Shown here in pieces: positions 6,240 through 8,714 of a DNA stretch of 8,714 nt; position 1 is the stretch's first letter, and each line of letters opens with the position of its first letter. A program made the translations under genes and the position numbers. The DNA is taken from NCBI GenBank assembly GCA_031263265.1, contig JAISGE010000152.1, positions 1-8,714 on the forward strand. The letters are read 5' to 3'. This DNA comes from Treponema sp. (GTDB lineage: Bacteria; Spirochaetota; Spirochaetia; Treponematales; Breznakiellaceae). A model generated the notes under the pieces. It saw only the letters and a list, made by a program, of their open reading frames with translations. It had not been told where the DNA came from and did no database searches.

Positions 6240-6278
6240 CTCATGGGTCATACGGGGAGACGCATACACGCATGACCT
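6236..6278 (+). promoter_or_regulatory. Alternative hairpins linking the RAT to the terminator
   Basis: Two structures compete here. GACCC (6236-6240) pairs with GGGTC (6245-6249) around a TCAT loop; its left arm is the last part of the RAT. Alternatively GGGTCAT (6245-6251) pairs with ATGACCT (6272-6278); that right arm contains the first five bases (6274-6278) of the terminator's left arm. Forming the RAT would therefore free 6245-6251 to capture the terminator arm, whereas without the RAT the small hairpin forms and the terminator is free to fold. Pairings are seen in the sequence; the switching is inferred. Confidence 0.55.
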
Positions 6279-6328
6279 GAACTTCCGGCACCCAATGGCC
6301 GCTTGGTTTGGGTCTTTTTTTGTTTTTT
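6274..6328 (+). terminator. Intrinsic terminator in the licT leader
   Basis: GACCTGAAC (6274-6282) pairs over nine positions (two of them G-U) with GTTTGGGTC (6306-6314). Inside, CGGC (6286-6289) pairs with GCCG (6298-6301). Seven T follow at once (6315-6321), then G and six more T to 6328. It ends 20 bases before the licT start and would stop transcription unless LicT stabilises the RAT. Confidence 0.85.
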
Positions 6329-6347
6329 AAGAGCACGGACGAGATGT

Positions 6348-7193
6348 ATGAAAAGTATTCGGAAGTACAACAATAATATCATTCTTGCCTATGACCGAGG
6401 CCATGAAGTAATTGTACTGGGTAAAGGGATTGGCTTTCAGGCAAGTCCCGGGTCTCCGGTCGATACAAGCCTTATTGAGAAGGTCTTTGTTCCCCAGGAG
6501 TCGATCCAAATCAGCCGCTTTGCCGAAATCCTCTCTGATCTGGCCTATGAATATATCCTCCTGGCTACCAAGGTAACGGATTGTGGGAAGGAACTGCTTC
6601 AAACAAAACTAAATCCCAGTGTAGTGGTGGCTTTGGCGGATCATTTTTCCGTTGCCTTTCAACGGTTACAGGAACCGAACGTCATGCAGACTCCGCTTAA
6701 GTGGGATATACGGCATCTCTACCCTAAAGAATTCCAAGCAGGGCTGCAGGGCCTTGAAATCATCCGGCAGGAACGGCAGGTTGTGTTTCCAGAATCCGAG
6801 GCGGTTAATATTGCCCTGCATTTTATCAACGCAGAAACTGACTCCTCGGATATGCCGACGACCTTCAAGATCCTTACCATCACCAGTGATATTATCAAGA
6901 TTATCAAGGAACATTTTCATATTACCTTTGACGAGGAATCCTTTGATGTGATGCCCTTTGTGATGCATCTACGCAATTTTGTCCTCCAGTATACGGTACA
7001 TCCGAATCAAAAATCCCCAACCCGAGACGATGAATTATATGGGATGATTATACAGCGCTACCCCGAAGCCTCGGCGTGTTGTAATCGCATCTGTACCTAT
7101 TTACAGGAAACCCAGGGCTGGAAACTTCTGCACCATGATTTGTTGTTTCTGACCCTGCATATCCGGCGGATCACGGAGCGTTTAAGCCAGTGA
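6348..7193 (+). CDS. licT: LicT/BglG-family transcriptional antiterminator
   Basis: RNA-binding regulator that prevents early termination at RAT-containing leaders, controlled through phosphorylation by the PTS. From the ATG at 6348 the product has 281 residues, the family norm. Residues 1-50 are the CAT RNA-binding domain (KYNNNIILAYDRGHEVIVLGKGIGF in outline, with N10 and the GKGIGF motif). Two PRD domains follow. The four regulatory histidines are all present: H99 (ALADHFS) and H158 (IALHFIN) in PRD1, H207 (PFVMHLRNF) and H271 (LTLHIRRI) in PRD2, at nearly the same positions as in B. subtilis LicT. The frame is open back to a TTG at 6303, but that codon lies inside the terminator and the extra residues do not fit the family. 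The ribosome binding site (GGACGAG) is weak. The RAT in its own leader implies autoregulation. The sugar is likely that of the PTS permease starting at 8122. Confidence 0.95.
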   Translation: MKSIRKYNNNIILAYDRGHEVIVLGKGIGFQASPGSPVDTSLIEKVFVPQESIQISRFAEILSDLAYEYILLATKVTDCGKELLQTKLNPSVVVALADHFSVAFQRLQEPNVMQTPLKWDIRHLYPKEFQAGLQGLEIIRQERQVVFPESEAVNIALHFINAETDSSDMPTTFKILTITSDIIKIIKEHFHITFDEESFDVMPFVMHLRNFVLQYTVHPNQKSPTRDDELYGMIIQRYPEASACCNRICTYLQETQGWKLLHHDLLFLTLHIRRITERLSQ

Positions 7194-8044
7194 ATCAAAA
7201 AATTGTTTTTTTGGATATCGATGGAACTTTAGCGGATCACAATCATATACCCCTATCCGCAGGGCGGGCTTGCCGTAAAGCCAGAAAAAATGGACACCTC
7301 TTGTATATCTGTACGGGAAGACCTCGGGTACAAATCAGCCCATCCATTTTAAATGCCGGGTTTGACGGGGTGGTGAGTTCAGGGGGAGCATGGATTGAAA
7401 CCAGGGATAACACGAAAGGCAATGATCCCCAGGTTCTGTTTCATACTTCCTTTGAAAAGAAGTTCCTCTGTCGCCTGATTGATTACCTTAAAATCTATAA
7501 AACCCCGTATATGCTGGAACTTCCTAGTAAAGTGCTGGCCGGCCCCTACTTAAAACCCTGGCTTGATGCGTTACACACGGGCACGCCCTGGACGCTCCGC
7601 GGGGTTACCGAAAGAATGTTTTCACGGATCATCTTTCGAAGCCTGGTTGAAGATGATCCTGATTCTTGGGATGAGGTGTGCAAAGTTGTTTTTATGGAGC
7701 CTGCGGGGCTTACCTTTGAGGATGTGGAACAGGAGTTTCAAGGGGAATGTGAACTGTTCCGCAACTCCATTCCGGTTAAGGGTATGAAGGGCGGAGAAAT
7801 CAGTCCCGTGGGGGTGCATAAAGGGGCAGCCCTTGAACGGGTGATTGCGTATCACGGCATCCAGCGGGAAAACAGTATCGCTATCGGGGACAGTGATAAT
7901 GACCGTACCATGCTGGAATGTGCCGGGGTGGGTATTGCCATGGGAAACGCTCATGATGCCCTGAAACAGATAGCCAACGACGTAACCGATACCATCGAAA
8001 ACGCGGGTCTGGCCAAAGCGTTCAAAAAATACGGGTTAGTGTAA
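7190..8044 (+). CDS. Cof-type HAD-IIB family phosphatase
   Basis: A cytoplasmic haloacid-dehalogenase superfamily hydrolase, most likely acting on a phosphorylated sugar or similar small molecule; the substrate cannot be read from the sequence. All four motifs are present in the 284-residue product: DIDGT (D9, D11; nucleophile and acid/base), CTGR (T42), the lysine K211 (GVHKGAAL), and GDSDND (233-238), which binds magnesium. The cap, roughly 80-190, lies between motifs II and III as in type C2 (Cof) enzymes. It starts with GTG at 7190, which overlaps the licT stop in GTGA, so the two genes are probably translationally coupled; GGAG (7175-7178) is a possible ribosome binding site. Same operon as licT; such phosphatases often accompany sugar PTS genes and may relieve sugar-phosphate stress, which is an inference here. 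Confidence 0.92.
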   Translation: MNQKIVFLDIDGTLADHNHIPLSAGRACRKARKNGHLLYICTGRPRVQISPSILNAGFDGVVSSGGAWIETRDNTKGNDPQVLFHTSFEKKFLCRLIDYLKIYKTPYMLELPSKVLAGPYLKPWLDALHTGTPWTLRGVTERMFSRIIFRSLVEDDPDSWDEVCKVVFMEPAGLTFEDVEQEFQGECELFRNSIPVKGMKGGEISPVGVHKGAALERVIAYHGIQRENSIAIGDSDNDRTMLECAGVGIAMGNAHDALKQIANDVTDTIENAGLAKAFKKYGLV

Positions 8045-8056
8045 GGCCCGTTTTTT
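8025..8056 (+). terminator. Intrinsic terminator at the end of the HAD gene
   Basis: ACGGG (8031-8035) pairs with CCCGT (8047-8051); flanking A and T runs extend the stem, and the T run continues to 8056. The HAD stop codon TAA (8042-8044) lies in the loop. The stem is short, so some read-through into the PTS gene is possible. It separates the licT operon from the permease gene. Confidence 0.6.
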
Positions 8057-8060
8057 GATA

Positions 8061-8079
8061 CCAGTTTGTATAAAGCTGG
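8061..8079. promoter_or_regulatory. Inverted repeat before the PTS gene
   Basis: CCAGTTT (8061-8067) and AAGCTGG (8073-8079) flank a 5-base centre; as RNA it has seven pairs, one of them U-G. It overlaps the likely promoter zone, where TTGATA (8055-8060) is a good -35 but no well-spaced -10 is seen (TATATC at 8082-8087 is 21 bases away). It may be an operator for a DNA-binding repressor or a leader hairpin. It does not resemble a RAT. Confidence 0.35.
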
Positions 8080-8121
8080 AATATATCTATAGCAAGATGA
8101 GAACTACAGGGAGAAAAGGCT

Positions 8122-8714
8122 ATGGCAAAAGATTTTGGGAAAACCGCTCAGGGGATTCTCGAAGGTATAGGCGGCCGGGACAACATTAGGTCGGTGGTAC
8201 ACTGTGCCACGAGGCTCCGCTTTACCTTGGTGGACAATGGGAAAGCGAAGGATGACGCGGTGAAGGGCGTCCCCGGGGTGGTCAGTGTGGTAAAAGCTGG
8301 CGGTCTATATCAGGTGGTCATTGGTAACGATGTACACGAGGTATTTGTCGAACTGGAAAAGCTGGGCGCGCCCACCGGCAGCGTTTCTGACGCAGGAGGC
8401 GGAGCCGGAGAGAAGCAGTCAATCGGCAACATGCTTATCGGCACGATAAGCGGCGTGTTCACCCCGATACTCCCCGCGTTAATGGGCATCGGCATCATCA
8501 AGGGGGTTATATCCATCTTGCAGATATGCTTTCCCGGCTGGGTGGCTTCCGGCGACTCGTCCTACGTGGTGCTTTACGCGGCAGGGGACGCGCTCATGTA
8601 CTTTCTGCCTATTCTGGTCGCCTATACTTCGGCGCAAAAGTTCGGCCTTGATCCGATTCTCGGCATGGTGATCGGCGCAGCGCTGGTCTACCCGGAAATT
8701 GTCGCGCTCTATCC
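8122..8714 (+). CDS. PTS sugar permease, EIIB-EIIC part (glucose/beta-glucoside family), truncated by the window
   Basis: Imports and phosphorylates a sugar, passing phosphate from EIIA to the EIIB cysteine and on to the sugar at the inner membrane. The 197 codons visible show an N-terminal EIIB domain with the signature HCATRLRF (27-34), C28 being the phosphorylated cysteine, followed by GVPGVVSVVKAGGLYQVVIG in outline (residues about 50-70). After a Gly-rich linker (about 85-100) the EIIC domain begins (IGNMLIGTISGVFTPILPAL) with hydrophobic segments that continue to the edge. The order IIB-IIC matches BglF/sucrose/trehalose-type permeases. The start is supported by AGGGAG (8108-8113). Location next to licT suggests a beta-glucoside or similar sugar, but the substrate is not determined. 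Codon use from about 8400 is richer in GCG and GGC than in the neighbouring genes. Confidence 0.93.
   Translation, partial: MAKDFGKTAQGILEGIGGRDNIRSVVHCATRLRFTLVDNGKAKDDAVKGVPGVVSVVKAGGLYQVVIGNDVHEVFVELEKLGAPTGSVSDAGGGAGEKQSIGNMLIGTISGVFTPILPALMGIGIIKGVISILQICFPGWVASGDSSYVVLYAAGDALMYFLPILVAYTSAQKFGLDPILGMVIGAALVYPEIVALY

Noticed and set aside
6303..6347. Extended N-terminus for licT starting at a TTG at 6303
   Set aside because: The TTG lies in the right arm of the intrinsic terminator, there is no ribosome binding site, and the added residues precede the conserved CAT-domain start at MKSIRKYNNN.
1..8714. CRISPR array, insertion sequence, phage or attachment site
   Set aside because: No regularly spaced repeats, transposase, integrase or terminal repeats were seen; the genes are ordinary chromosomal functions.

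Overview
The window looks like chromosomal DNA from a spirochaete of the genus Treponema, and the gene style (moderate GC, class I lysyl-tRNA synthetase, exported porin-like protein, sugar PTS with a LicT regulator) fits the termite-gut or other free-living/commensal treponemes better than T. pallidum. This placement is inferred from protein character; no database comparison was possible.

Layout. (1) 1-491, minus strand: the N-terminal part of an exported, probably outer-membrane protein that runs off the left edge. (2) 492-958: a gene-free divergent region. On the minus strand it holds a promoter-like -10, a run of 21 G (C on the transcribed sense) over the matching -35 position, a strong intrinsic terminator, a possible 10-residue leader peptide overlapping that terminator, and a second hairpin just before the outer-membrane gene. 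On the plus strand it holds a candidate 25-codon ORF and a candidate lysS promoter. (3) 959-2554, plus: class I lysyl-tRNA synthetase. (4) 2551-3081, minus: moaC, converging on lysS so that the two TAA stop codons share the palindrome TTAA. (5) 3227-6073, plus: a 948-residue STAND-type ATPase with an N-terminal region that resembles a degenerate class III nucleotide-cyclase domain and a TPR-like C-terminal half. (6) 6158-8044, plus: a sugar-regulation operon: promoter, RAT-like antiterminator, intrinsic terminator, licT/bglG-family antiterminator gene, then a Cof-type HAD phosphatase overlapping it by 4 bases, then a terminator. (7) 8122 to the right edge, plus: the start (EIIB and first part of EIIC) of a beta-glucoside/glucose-family PTS permease.

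How the parts fit. LicT/BglG proteins bind a RAT hairpin when their PRD domains are suitably phosphorylated by the PTS, and here the RAT lies in the leader of licT itself. The leader can fold into a chain of mutually exclusive hairpins that would link RAT binding to loss of the terminator, giving PTS-controlled autoregulation of licT and the phosphatase. The PTS gene follows after its own short gap and a terminator, and no second RAT is visible before it.

Most notable points: the possible phase-variable poly-G promoter plus attenuator in front of the outer-membrane gene, the relay-type licT leader, and the STAND protein that has lost a cyclase metal-binding signature and the Ser/Thr of its P-loop.
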